NCBI GenBank assembly: GCA_002436105.1
Contig: DIXU01000014.1
Location: 163,202 to 227,201, forward strand
From: Candidatus Aminicenantes bacterium UBA6072
GTDB lineage: Bacteria > Acidobacteriota > Aminicenantia > UBA2199
Reading direction: 5' to 3'
Length of the DNA stretch: 64,000 bases
The first letter of the stretch is position 1; every line of letters begins with the position of its first letter. A model generated the notes under the pieces. It was not told the DNA's origin. It searched no databases and worked only from the letters and a program-made list of their open reading frames with translations. The translations under genes were made by a program, and so were the position numbers. Below, one piece after another: positions 48,634-57,242 of this stretch.

Positions 48634-50447
48634 TGGCCAAGAATATCGGCATCGATCTGGGCACGACCAATTCCTGCATCAGCTACCTGGAAGGGCGCGA
48701 TGCCCTGATCGTGCCCAATCCGGAGGGAGCCAGGGTCATCCCGACCGTCATCGCCCAGACTCCGGAAAGGAAACGCATCTTCGGCAACGCCGCCAAGCGC
48801 CAGATGATCACCAACAGCAGGAACACCATCTGGGGGATCAAGCGGCTCATCGGCCGCAAGTTCGACAGCACGGAGGTCAGGGAGATCGCCCGGCGCGTCG
48901 GCTATGAGATCGTCGAGGCGGACAACGGCGACATCAAGGTCAAGATGGCCGACCAGACGTACTCCAGCGAGGAGATCTCCGGCATGTTCCTGGGCTACCT
49001 GAAGGGCATCGCCGAGAATTACCTCGGCGAGCCCGTCTCCGACACCGTCATCACCGTGCCCGCTTTCTTCAACGACGCCCAGCGCCAGGCCACCAAGGTG
49101 GCCGGGGAGATCGCCGGGCTGAACGTCACGCGCATCATCAACGAGCCGACCGCGGCGTTGATCGCCTACCGGCAGAAGATCAAGAAGAACGGCCTGTATG
49201 CCGTTTACGACCTCGGGGGCGGAACGTTCGACATCTCCATCGTCGAGGTCAATGGCGACATCTACAAGGTTGTCTCCAGCCTGGGAGACACATTCCTGGG
49301 CGGCAGCGATTTCGACGCCCAGATCTGCGACTGGATCTTCCATGAGGTGGAGCGCGAGACCACCGTTGACCTGCGGGACAGGAAAGATGTCGTGCAGCGG
49401 GTGATCCAGGTCGCGGAAAAGGCCAAGATCGAGCTCTCTTTCGACCAGGAGACCCTGATCTCGATCCCCTACCTGCACCATTTCAACGACGGTTCCAACT
49501 ATCATTTCCAGAAGAAACTGACCCGTTCCCAACTGGAGTCCAGCACCGTGGGCTTCATCGACCGCACCGTGGAGCTGATCCGGAAATCGCTGGACGATAT
49601 CCATGTCCAGCCCGACCGGATCGAGCGCATCGTCCTGGTGGGCGGCCAGAGCCGCATGCCGCTCATTTACCAGAAACTGAACGAATTCTTCGGCCGGCCC
49701 CCCGACATCCAGATCAACCCCGAGGAGGCAGTCGCCCAGGGCGCGGCGCTGCAGGCCGAGATCATCAAGGGCAAGGTGCGCGACCTGCTGCTGCTGGACG
49801 TCACGCCCCTCTCGCTGGGCGTGGAGACCAAGGGCGACAGCTTCACCCGGGTCATCGAGCGCAACTCCACCATCCCCACGAAGAAGTCGATGGTTTTCAC
49901 CACCATCAGCGACAACCAGACGACAGTCAAGATCCACGTGTTGCAGGGGGAGCGCTCGACGGCCTCCGGCAACAAATCGCTCGGCTTCTTCAACCTGGTC
50001 GGCATCCCCCAGTCCCTGAAGGGCATCCCGCAGATCGATGTCACCTTCGAGATCGACGCCAACGGCATCGTCCGCGTTTCGGCCCAGGACAAGGCGACCG
50101 GCCTCAGCCAGAGCATGAAGATCCAGCCTTCCAGCGGCCTTTCCCCCGAGGAGATTGAGCGCGTCATCCAGGACGCCAAGAAATTCGAGGAGCAGGACAA
50201 GACGGAGCTGCGCCTGGCCAAGGCCAAGTTGCAGCTGAAGGAGGAACTGGAGACCGTCAAGTTCTACTACCAGCGCTACATCGAAAAGCTGAGCACCCAT
50301 GACGGGGCCGAGATCGATTCACTGATCGGCCGCAGCGAAAAAGCCCTGGAAGGCAATGACCCCGACCAGCTCGAGGGCCTGCTGAAAAAGATGAAGAATT
50401 TCCGCACGATGATCAATACCATCCTGACCGCCGAATTCTCCAAGTAA
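48633..50447 (+). CDS. dnaK: Hsp70 chaperone DnaK, shortened C-terminus
   Basis: This 604-residue Hsp70 has the ATPase signatures NIGIDLGTTNSCISYLE, VYDLGGGTFDISIVEV and IVLVGGQSRMPLIYQ, and the substrate-binding beta domain with LLLLDVTPLSLGVETKGD. It ends (NTILTAEFSK) just after the helical lid, about 30 residues earlier than typical DnaK, so the disordered tail is missing. The linker reads LLLLDVTPL, normal for DnaK. Divergence in places (FFNLVGIPQSLKG instead of FQLTDIPPAPRG) suggests it may be a second, specialised DnaK. It lies between grpE and dnaJ. Confidence 0.94.
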   Translation: MAKNIGIDLGTTNSCISYLEGRDALIVPNPEGARVIPTVIAQTPERKRIFGNAAKRQMITNSRNTIWGIKRLIGRKFDSTEVREIARRVGYEIVEADNGDIKVKMADQTYSSEEISGMFLGYLKGIAENYLGEPVSDTVITVPAFFNDAQRQATKVAGEIAGLNVTRIINEPTAALIAYRQKIKKNGLYAVYDLGGGTFDISIVEVNGDIYKVVSSLGDTFLGGSDFDAQICDWIFHEVERETTVDLRDRKDVVQRVIQVAEKAKIELSFDQETLISIPYLHHFNDGSNYHFQKKLTRSQLESSTVGFIDRTVELIRKSLDDIHVQPDRIERIVLVGGQSRMPLIYQKLNEFFGRPPDIQINPEEAVAQGAALQAEIIKGKVRDLLLLDVTPLSLGVETKGDSFTRVIERNSTIPTKKSMVFTTISDNQTTVKIHVLQGERSTASGNKSLGFFNLVGIPQSLKGIPQIDVTFEIDANGIVRVSAQDKATGLSQSMKIQPSSGLSPEEIERVIQDAKKFEEQDKTELRLAKAKLQLKEELETVKFYYQRYIEKLSTHDGAEIDSLIGRSEKALEGNDPDQLEGLLKKMKNFRTMINTILTAEFSK

Positions 50448-50453
50448 CCGCCC

Positions 50454-51557
50454 ATGGCCAAAAAGGACTACTATCACGTGCTGGGCGTCGCCCGCGACGC
50501 CAGCGCCGAGGAAATCAAGAAAGCCTATCGCAAGCTGGCCCTGCAGCACCATCCCGACCGCAATCGCGACAACCCCGAGGCCGAGGAGAGGTTCAAGGAG
50601 GCTTCCGAAGCCTACTCGGTCCTGGGCAACGGCGAGAAAAGGCAAATCTACGACCAATACGGCGTCGAAGGCCTGCGCGCCGGCGGCGGCTCCGATTTCG
50701 GCTTCTTCGCCGACTCCATCTTCTCGGATTTCGGGGATATCCTCGGCGACATGTTCGGTTTCGGCGGGTCCTTCTCCGCCGGCCGGCAGCGCCGGGGCCC
50801 GCGCAAGGGGAGCGACCTGGGGCTGGAAGTAACGCTGACCCTGGAGGAGTCCTTTCTCGGGGTCGAGAAGGAGATCGAGGTGGAGCGCGAGCGCAACTGC
50901 GACGCCTGCGACGGCTCGGGGAGCGAGGCCGGGCACGATCCCGAAACCTGCCGCAAGTGCGGCGGCAACGGCAGCGTCCGCGTCAGCCAGGGCTTTTTCT
51001 CCATGGCCACCGCTTGTTCCAGCTGCCGGGGCAGCGGCAAGGTCGTCACCCATCCCTGCCGCAAGTGCCACGGCCACGGGCGGCTGCGTGAAAGCAGGAA
51101 GATCAAGGTCAGCTTTCCGGCCGGGATCGACGAGGGCAACCGCCTGCGCGTCAGCGGCGAGGGCGAGGGCGGCCTCCGGGGAGGCTCTCCCGGCGACCTG
51201 TACGTCATGGTGCGCATCCAGCCCGACAAGCGCTTCCAGCGTCACGGGCAGGACCTGGTGCTGACCCTGCCCATCAGCTTTTCCCAGGCCGCGCTCGGCG
51301 ACCAGGCCGTCATCCAGACCTTCGAGGGCACGGAGAAGATCAAGATCCCGCCGGCCACCCAGAACGGCCAGGTCCTCAAGATCAAGAACAAGGGGTTCCA
51401 CCAGGTCAACCGCTGGAGCCGCGGCGACCTGCTGGTCCAGGTCCAGGTGCAGACGCCCCGACATCTCACGCGCCAGGAATCCGAGTTGTTCAAGAAGCTG
51501 CGCGAGATCGAAGCCGGCAAAGGGCAGGCCCTTCTCGAGAACGACCTGGTCAATTGA
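50454..51557 (+). CDS. dnaJ: co-chaperone DnaJ (type I)
   Basis: This 367-residue J-protein has all type I parts: the J-domain with HPD in LALQHHPDRNRDN, a short Gly/Phe-rich region with FGFFADSIFSDFGD, and the zinc-finger region with four CxxCxGxG repeats (CDACDGSG, CRKCGGNG, CSSCRGSG, CRKCHGHG). The C-terminal substrate-binding domains follow. It delivers clients to DnaK and stimulates its ATPase. It lies 6 bases after dnaK, and its stop overlaps the rsmE start. The HPD-bearing PATAN fusion at 2.7 kb is a second, unlinked J-protein. Confidence 0.96.
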   Translation: MAKKDYYHVLGVARDASAEEIKKAYRKLALQHHPDRNRDNPEAEERFKEASEAYSVLGNGEKRQIYDQYGVEGLRAGGGSDFGFFADSIFSDFGDILGDMFGFGGSFSAGRQRRGPRKGSDLGLEVTLTLEESFLGVEKEIEVERERNCDACDGSGSEAGHDPETCRKCGGNGSVRVSQGFFSMATACSSCRGSGKVVTHPCRKCHGHGRLRESRKIKVSFPAGIDEGNRLRVSGEGEGGLRGGSPGDLYVMVRIQPDKRFQRHGQDLVLTLPISFSQAALGDQAVIQTFEGTEKIKIPPATQNGQVLKIKNKGFHQVNRWSRGDLLVQVQVQTPRHLTRQESELFKKLREIEAGKGQALLENDLVN

Positions 51558-52252
51558 TGGCGGATCGGCGCTTTTTTTCCCCCCACGATATCGTCAACGG
51601 CCAGATCAGCATCGACGGCGAGGAATTCCACCATGTCGCCCGCGTCATGCGCTATCGCCCGGGCGATGAACTGGAGATCGTCAACGGGCGCGGGCTGCTG
51701 GCACGCGGCCGCATCGCCGCCATCCAGGGCCGGGCGTTGCGCGTCGATATCCTGCAGGCGGAGGAATTCCCCCCGCCGCCGCCGCGGGTGTTCATCGCCC
51801 CGTCGCTGACCAAGGGGCACGCCATGAACTGGCTGATCGAGAAGCTGTGCGAGATGGGAGTCGACGAAGTGCGGCCGCTGCTCTGCCAGCGCACCGATGT
51901 TGCCTGGAGCCCGGCGCAGCTGCGGCGCTGGGAGAAGATGGCCGCCCAGGCCCTGAAAGTCAATCGCCGCTACTGGCTGACGCGCATCCTGCCGCCCGTC
52001 CCCCCGGCGGCCCTCATCGCCGCCAGCACGGATGCGCCGGCCAGGATACTGCTGGACATCGCCGGCAGACGCCGGCTGGAGCGCCCCGCCGCCTTCCCGG
52101 TCCTGGCCGTTGTCGGGCCGCCCGGGGATTTCAGCGATACCGAGAAGGAGCAGTTCCTTGCCGCCGGTTTCCAGCCGGCCCTGATCAATGATGCCATCCT
52201 GAAGACCGAGACCGCGGCGCTCGCCGCCGCCGCCATCCTGAAGAATGATTGA
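51557..52252 (+). CDS. rsmE: 16S rRNA (uracil1498-N3)-methyltransferase
   Basis: This 231-residue SPOUT methyltransferase has an N-terminal PUA-like part (FHHVARVMRYRPGDELEIVNG) and the C-terminal trefoil-knot SAM site: VVGPPGDFSDTEKEQFLAAGF and the final LKTETAALAAAAIL. RsmE methylates U1498 of 16S rRNA. The dnaJ-rsmE order is common in bacteria. The ATG at 51557 overlaps the dnaJ stop, and its own end overlaps the kinase start by 8 bases, so it is translated within the chaperone operon. Confidence 0.94.
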   Translation: MADRRFFSPHDIVNGQISIDGEEFHHVARVMRYRPGDELEIVNGRGLLARGRIAAIQGRALRVDILQAEEFPPPPPRVFIAPSLTKGHAMNWLIEKLCEMGVDEVRPLLCQRTDVAWSPAQLRRWEKMAAQALKVNRRYWLTRILPPVPPAALIAASTDAPARILLDIAGRRRLERPAAFPVLAVVGPPGDFSDTEKEQFLAAGFQPALINDAILKTETAALAAAAILKND

Positions 52253-53189
52253 GCTGAAAGGGCAGATCGGCAAATACCGGATCCTGAGAAAGCTCGGCAG
52301 CGGCGGTTTCGGTACAGTCTACCTGGCCGAAGACACCATTCTCAAGTGCCAGCGGGCGCTGAAGATCCCCCACCGCACCAGCGCCCAGGCCGACAAGATG
52401 CTGCAGGAGTCGGTGCTGCAGACCCGGCTGCTCGATCACCCGCACATCGTCAAGCTGCTGACGGTCGATATCATCGACAACATCCTGATCATGGTCATGG
52501 AATACATCGAAGGCACCGACCTGGAGAAGATCCTGGACCAGTCCAGTTCCCTGCAGGTCAAGTCGGCGCTGAAGTATTTCAAGCAGATCCTTTCGGCGCT
52601 CGCTTTCGCACACCAGAAATCGGTGATCCACCGCGACATCCGCCCCTCCAATATCCTGATCAACCTGGACGACGACGTCAAGATCGCCGACTTCGGCACG
52701 TCGACGCTGCTGCAGGAGAAGCAGTTCGCCACCACCAAGATCGGTTCGCCGCCCTACATGGCCCCGGAACAGTTCGAGGGCAAGGCCGTCTTCGCGTCGG
52801 ACATCTATTCGGCCGGCAGCCTTTTTTACGAGATGGCGACGGGGTTCCCGCCCATCGTCCTGGCCAATCCGATGGAGATATACAAGCGGGCCAAGGTCGG
52901 GCAGTTCACGCCGCTGTCCCAGAAGAACTCCCTGGTGCCTCCGGAACTGAACCGGGTGATCATGAAGACCCTGGCCCCCGACCTCAAGGATCGCTATGCC
53001 CAGGCCGGCGACGTACTGAACGACCTGGAGCACATGTCCGACCGCAACCGCGACTACAGCAGCGAACTGAAGGATATCCAGAAACGCATCCAGGCACGCG
53101 AGAGCCGCACCGACTTCATCTGCTGGAACTGCCGCAAGGCCATGGGCCGCCGGGTGAAAATCTGTCCCTATTGCGGCGAAGAGCAATAG
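52245..53189 (+). CDS. serine/threonine protein kinase with C-terminal zinc ribbon
   Basis: This 314-residue Hanks-type kinase has the glycine loop KLGSGGFGTVYLAED, the ATP lysine in QRALKIPH, catalytic loop H129-RDIRPSN136 and DFG 149-151, and an APE-type MAPEQF. The catalytic-loop Lys is Arg133, as in Src-type HRDLRAAN kinases, so it is likely active. A C-terminal tail has a treble-clef-like CWNC with CPYC zinc ribbon; there is no membrane helix, so it is soluble. It is the last gene of the grpE-dnaK-dnaJ-rsmE operon, overlapping rsmE, which ties Ser/Thr phosphorylation to chaperone expression. Substrates are unknown. Confidence 0.93.
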   Translation: MIELKGQIGKYRILRKLGSGGFGTVYLAEDTILKCQRALKIPHRTSAQADKMLQESVLQTRLLDHPHIVKLLTVDIIDNILIMVMEYIEGTDLEKILDQSSSLQVKSALKYFKQILSALAFAHQKSVIHRDIRPSNILINLDDDVKIADFGTSTLLQEKQFATTKIGSPPYMAPEQFEGKAVFASDIYSAGSLFYEMATGFPPIVLANPMEIYKRAKVGQFTPLSQKNSLVPPELNRVIMKTLAPDLKDRYAQAGDVLNDLEHMSDRNRDYSSELKDIQKRIQARESRTDFICWNCRKAMGRRVKICPYCGEEQ

Positions 53190-53225
53190 CCCCGGTTTCT
53201 CCCGATCTCCTCCCGCCGCGGGCTC

Positions 53226-53254
53226 TTGATTTGTCGGACCGTTGCGGAGATAAT
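53226..53254 (+). promoter_or_regulatory. promoter of apgM
   Basis: TTGATT (53226-53231), a 17-nt spacer and GATAAT (53249-53254). AGGAGG follows, seven nt or so before ATG 53272. Confidence 0.55.
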
Positions 53255-53271
53255 GCGGGCAGGAGGGATCC

Positions 53272-54564
53272 ATGGAACGAGAAGAGTTGTTCAGGAAGAT
53301 CAGTATCGGCAACGATAAAAAAATGGTGCTGCTGGTGCTGGATGGCCTGGGCGGCCTGCCGCGGGATGGCCGTACCGAGCTGGAATCGGCGCGCACCCCG
53401 AACCTCGACCTGCTGGCCGCGGAAAGCGAGCTGGGATTGAGCCATCCCATTGCCCCGGGAGTCACCCCGGGAAGCGGGCCGGCCCACCTGTCGCTTTTCG
53501 GCTACGACCCGCTGAAGTACGAGATCGGCCGAGGGATCCTCGAGGCGCTGGGGGTGGGCATCGACGTCAATGCCCGCTCCGTCGCCGTGCGCGGCAATTT
53601 CGCCACCCTGGAGAACGGGCTCATCAGCGACCGCCGCGCCGGGCGCATTCCCACGGAAAAGAACCGTGAACTTGTCGCTTTCCTGGGCAAGCGGATCCGC
53701 AAGATCGAGGATGTGGAGATCCGGCTCTACTCGGGCGAGGAGCACCGTTTCGTCCTGGTCATGACCGGCGACGACCTGGACGACCGGCTGAGCGACGCCG
53801 ATCCCGAAGCCACCGGGCTGCCGCTCAAGTACGCCGAGGCCAGGGATGAGGCTGCCGCCCGCACGGCGCGCATCGTCAACCTGTTCATCGAACGCCTGGG
53901 AGTCGAGCTGGCGGGGCAGCACCCGGCCAACACCTGTCTGCTGCGCGGCTTCGCCAAGTACCCGGCCATCCCGTCCATGGGCGACCTGTTCAAGCTGAAG
54001 GCGGCGGCCATCGCCGTTTATCCGATGTACAAGGGGCTGGCCCAGCTGGTGGGCATGGACGTGCTCGCGACCGGCCGCTCCATCCGCGACCAGGTGGCGA
54101 CGCTCAAGCAGCATTACGCCGACTATGATTTCTTCTTCCTGCATGTCAAGAAGACCGACTCCTGGGGCGAGGACGGCGATTTCGCCCGCAAGGTCGAGGT
54201 GATCGAGGAGTTCGACCATTGGCTTCCCGAGATCCTCGAGCTCACGCCGGATGTCCTGGCCGTCACCGGCGACCACTCCACCCCGGCCCTGATGAAAGGC
54301 CATTCCTGGCATCCCAACCCGGTGCTGCTCAAGTCGCCCTTCCTGAGACGGATGCCCGCTGATGCCCGGATGGTGGACGCCTTTGCCTGCGGCAAGCCCG
54401 ACGGCACGGACGGCCAGTCCTGCGGCAAGGTCTCGGTGAGCGCGCCGGCGGCCAAGTTTTGCGAAACGGCCTGCGCCCGGGGCGTCCTGGGGCACATCCA
54501 CGCCATGGATGTCCTGCCGCTGATGATGGCCAACGCCCTGAAGTTCAAGAAATTCGGAGCCTGA
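53272..54564 (+). CDS. apgM: 2,3-bisphosphoglycerate-independent phosphoglycerate mutase, archaeal type
   Basis: This 430-residue alkaline-phosphatase-superfamily enzyme begins with the metal site VLLVLDGLGGLP (Asp), then TPNLDLLAAESELG and GVTPGSGPAHLSLFGYDP, whose Ser is the phospho-acceptor region of aPGAM. C-terminal metal ligands occur in FLHVKKTDSWGEDGD and VTGDHSTP. It interconverts 3- and 2-phosphoglycerate in glycolysis. This archaeal-type form is also found in some deep-branching bacteria, and is distinct from GpmI. It precedes the MBL hydrolase by 4 bases. Confidence 0.93.
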   Translation: MEREELFRKISIGNDKKMVLLVLDGLGGLPRDGRTELESARTPNLDLLAAESELGLSHPIAPGVTPGSGPAHLSLFGYDPLKYEIGRGILEALGVGIDVNARSVAVRGNFATLENGLISDRRAGRIPTEKNRELVAFLGKRIRKIEDVEIRLYSGEEHRFVLVMTGDDLDDRLSDADPEATGLPLKYAEARDEAAARTARIVNLFIERLGVELAGQHPANTCLLRGFAKYPAIPSMGDLFKLKAAAIAVYPMYKGLAQLVGMDVLATGRSIRDQVATLKQHYADYDFFFLHVKKTDSWGEDGDFARKVEVIEEFDHWLPEILELTPDVLAVTGDHSTPALMKGHSWHPNPVLLKSPFLRRMPADARMVDAFACGKPDGTDGQSCGKVSVSAPAAKFCETACARGVLGHIHAMDVLPLMMANALKFKKFGA

Positions 54565-54568
54565 CGCC

Positions 54569-55183
54569 ATGCCGTACCTGAGCCTCGACGTCGGCGAGCT
54601 GGATGCCAACTGCTACCTGTTCTACGATGACGCCGGCCGGGATTGCCTGGTCATCGATCCCGGCGCCGAGGCGGAGAGGATCATGGAGCTGATCGAGGAG
54701 CGGGCGCTCCTGCCGCGGGCGGTCGTCCTGACCCACGGCCATCCCGATCATACCGGCGCCGCGGCGACCCTGATGGCCCGTTACCGCATCCCGCTCTGGC
54801 TGCATGCCGCCGACGAGGAGGCGATGCGCTCCGAGGCCGGTCGCGGCCTGGCCGCCATGTTCGGCGTCGGGCCGCTCCCCGCTGCAGGGCGCCTGCTGCG
54901 GGACGGCGATATCCTCGCCTGCGGGGCACTGGAGCTGAAGGTCATTCACAGCCCGGGCCATTCCCCCGGCTCCGTCCTGTTTCATGGCCAGGGGCTGCTC
55001 TTTACCGGCGACACCCTGTTTCGCGGCGACGTGGGGCGCAGCGATCTTCCCGGCGGCGACGGGGAGGAACTGCGGCGTTCACTGGCCAGGATCAGGAAGC
55101 TGCCGCCGCATACGGTTGTCTTGCCCGGCCATGGCCCGGCCAGCGTCCTGGAGCTGGAGCTGAAGGACAACCCCTGCCTGTGA
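54569..55183 (+). CDS. metallo-beta-lactamase-fold hydrolase (glyoxalase II-like)
   Basis: This 204-residue protein has the dinuclear metal site THGHPDHTGAA, a second histidine in VIHSPGHSPGS, an Asp in FTGDTLFRGDVGRSD and a final His in VLPGHGPAS. The short length and motif set match small glyoxalase II-like or YcbL-type hydrolases. Substrate may be a thioester such as S-lactoylglutathione or another glyoxalase product, but cannot be fixed from sequence. It follows apgM by 4 bases and overlaps the recombinase gene, giving a three-gene run. Confidence 0.9.
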   Translation: MPYLSLDVGELDANCYLFYDDAGRDCLVIDPGAEAERIMELIEERALLPRAVVLTHGHPDHTGAAATLMARYRIPLWLHAADEEAMRSEAGRGLAAMFGVGPLPAAGRLLRDGDILACGALELKVIHSPGHSPGSVLFHGQGLLFTGDTLFRGDVGRSDLPGGDGEELRRSLARIRKLPPHTVVLPGHGPASVLELELKDNPCL

Positions 55184-56097
55184 ACGTGGCCGGCCCGTCT
55201 TCCCCGCGATCGCCGCTGGAGCAGTTCCTGCAGTACGCAGAGTTCGAGAAGGGGTTCGCGGCGAACACCATCCTTTCCTATCGCCGCCAGCTCGGGAAGT
55301 TTTTCGCCTATCTGCAGGGGCGGCAACAGGACTGTCTGCTCCTGGACGAGAATGACGTCCTCGATTTCATCCGCCGCGAGGGGGGCAAGGGCGGCAGCGC
55401 CTCGTCGCAGGCCCATCTGATATCGGTTCTGAAGAGCTTTTACCGCTTCCTGCTGCAGGACGACCTGATCGCGGCGAGCCCGGCGGCTTCCGTTTCCCTG
55501 CCCAAGAAGTGGGCCCGGCTGCCGAAGTACCTTTCACTGGAGGAGGTGACGCGGCTGCTGGAGGCGCCCGACGCCGCGACGGTCCTCGGCTGCCGCGACA
55601 AGGCCGTCCTGGAGCTGATGTACGCCACCGGATTGCGCGTCTCCGAGGCGGCCCAGCTGAAAAAGGCCGACGTCTACATGGACGAGGGCTTCCTGCGCGT
55701 TCGCGGCAAGGGCGGGAAGGAACGGGTCGTGCCCTTCAGTGACGTTTCGCGCGATTGCCTGAGGGCCTATCTCGATTCCAGCCGGCCCGCCCTGGTCGCC
55801 GCCGGCGACCCCGTGACGCTTTTCGTCAACTACCGCGGCGTGGAGTTCAGCCGCCAGGGGCTGTGGAAGATCATCAAGGGCTACGGGAGGAAGGTCGGTC
55901 TTTCGGCCCGGCTGACCCCGCACGTGCTGCGCCATTCGTTCGCCACCCACCTGGTGGAAAAGGGGGCCGACCTGCGCTCGGTGCAGATGCTGCTCGGACA
56001 CTCGTCGATCACCACGACCGAGATATACACCCACCTGGCCAAGGACCAGCTGAAGCGCATCTACGACCAGTTCCATCCGCGCGGCAAAAAGAAGTGA
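55180..56097 (+). CDS. xerD: tyrosine recombinase XerC/XerD
   Basis: GTG 55180 overlaps the previous stop as GTGA; the longer open frame upstream only shadows the MBL gene. The 305-residue product has the SAM-like N-terminal core-binding domain (ENTILSYRR-like AANTILSYRRQLGKFF) and the catalytic residues R (ATGLRVSEA), K (GKGGKERVVPF), H-x2-R (HVLRHSFATHL), H (LLGHSSITTTEIYTH) and Tyr in the last. It resolves chromosome dimers at dif; it is not flanked by an integrative element. Whether it is XerC or XerD cannot be told here. Confidence 0.93.
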   Translation: MNVAGPSSPRSPLEQFLQYAEFEKGFAANTILSYRRQLGKFFAYLQGRQQDCLLLDENDVLDFIRREGGKGGSASSQAHLISVLKSFYRFLLQDDLIAASPAASVSLPKKWARLPKYLSLEEVTRLLEAPDAATVLGCRDKAVLELMYATGLRVSEAAQLKKADVYMDEGFLRVRGKGGKERVVPFSDVSRDCLRAYLDSSRPALVAAGDPVTLFVNYRGVEFSRQGLWKIIKGYGRKVGLSARLTPHVLRHSFATHLVEKGADLRSVQMLLGHSSITTTEIYTHLAKDQLKRIYDQFHPRGKKK

Positions 56098-56205
56098 AAG
56101 CGGATCTCATTGATGGGCAGGCGAGTTGATGGGACGGCTGCACGGACAACGAACTTCATGTTCTTTCCCCATCTACCCTTCTACCCGTCTGCTTCTCGGC
56201 TCTCG

Positions 56206-57225
56206 TCAGAACTTGAAGTACAGCGTGAGGTAGGCGTACAGGTCGGCGTCCGGCCTTTCGCCGCCCTCGGGAGCGTCATAAAACACGTATTTGAGATTCG
56301 GTATGACCTTGACCTTTTCGTTGAGGTCCCAGCCGAGTCCGGCCAGCAGAACGTTGGCCTTCGCGTGATCGGCCATGGGGATGTAATCGATCCGGCTGGC
56401 GGAGGGATTGGGGTCGAGCAGGCGGTCGAAGCGCCCGACCAGCTCCAGTTTGGGGCTGATCCTGCCGACGGCGAACAGCGAGATGAACTTCAGCTCCGCG
56501 GCGTTATCGCCGTCGTCGGCATGGCGGTAACCGAAGTTGAGTCCGGTCCGTCCCCAGTCACCCCGGATGCCGGCGAAGGCCTGGAAGATATTGACCGAGC
56601 TGTCGACGCCGGTGTCAGAGTAGTCGGCGTACAGTTCCAGGAACAGGGATGGGGTCGGCTGGAAATTGAGGCGGGCATAGACCGCCTTGCCGCGATTGGT
56701 TTCCGACTTGATGCCGGCGCCGTTGCCGAGGACGACGGCATAGGTGAGCTTGCCCCCGGCGTCCAGCGGCCCCTTCAGGCCGGCGCCGAACTCGCGGGAA
56801 TTGCCGAACTTGAAGAGGTCGATGGGCGTCTTCTCCATGGGCCGATAGCCCCAGTATTCGTCCAGGTTGTCGTACAGCGGCGTGCCGATCAAACCCAACA
56901 GCAGCGTGTGCCTGCCGAGCCTGGCGGCCAGGTGGGCATCCTTGACGAAGGGGACCAGGGCGGAGGAGGTCTTGAAATCTCCCGGGCTGTTCGCCTCAAG
57001 GCGGAAGCGCATGGAAAATTTGGCGTTCAGGGCATTGTCATAGGTAAAATAAACGCGGCGCAGCCAGAAACCGTTGTTGCCCTTGACCAGCTCGTCGTGG
57101 TGGGCGAATGCGTAAAAATAATCGCCGAACATCAGTCCGGAGAGCTTGCCCTCTCCCTGCAGTGCCCGGGCAGAAAAGAACAGGATGAACATGGCCAGCC
57201 CCAGGATCGTCTTGTTGCTCTTCAT
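56206..57225 (-). CDS. phosphate-selective-type outer-membrane porin (OprO/OprP-like)
   Basis: ATG 57225 follows AAGGAG and gives a 339-residue protein with a signal peptide (ILGLAMFILFFSARALQGEG). The mature part is a series of beta strands with aromatic girdles, ending in Phe (YLTLYFKF), as in outer-membrane barrels. Blocks such as FWLRRVYFTYDNALNAKFSM and GYRHADDGDNAAELK resemble OprO/OprP phosphate porins. It lies 17 bases downstream of the pstS-like gene, so the two probably form a phosphate-uptake pair. The 108 bases between it and the convergent recombinase gene show no terminator I can identify. Confidence 0.8.
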   Translation of the reverse strand: MKSNKTILGLAMFILFFSARALQGEGKLSGLMFGDYFYAFAHHDELVKGNNGFWLRRVYFTYDNALNAKFSMRFRLEANSPGDFKTSSALVPFVKDAHLAARLGRHTLLLGLIGTPLYDNLDEYWGYRPMEKTPIDLFKFGNSREFGAGLKGPLDAGGKLTYAVVLGNGAGIKSETNRGKAVYARLNFQPTPSLFLELYADYSDTGVDSSVNIFQAFAGIRGDWGRTGLNFGYRHADDGDNAAELKFISLFAVGRISPKLELVGRFDRLLDPNPSASRIDYIPMADHAKANVLLAGLGWDLNEKVKVIPNLKYVFYDAPEGGERPDADLYAYLTLYFKF

Positions 57226-57242
57226 GGCGGTCTCCTTTTGCG

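Noticed and set aside
52629..52652. Pseudokinase because the catalytic-loop Lys is Arg
   Set aside because: Arg at this position occurs in active Src-type kinases (HRDLRAAN), and the Gly loop, ATP lysine, HRD Asp and DFG are all present.
54643..55179. An N-terminal extension of the Xer recombinase
   Set aside because: It overlaps the MBL gene in another frame and is arginine/proline-rich; GTG 55180 gives the typical length of ~300 residues.
55180..56097. Integrase of a mobile element
   Set aside because: It has Xer length and motifs, lies in an operon with metabolic genes, and there is no tRNA, att repeat or cargo nearby.
56098..56205. Pyrimidine-rich run (CCCATCTACCC/TTCTACCC) between the recombinase and porin genes as a repeat element
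   Set aside because: Only one copy is seen in the window and no clear unit structure exists, so it was not annotated.
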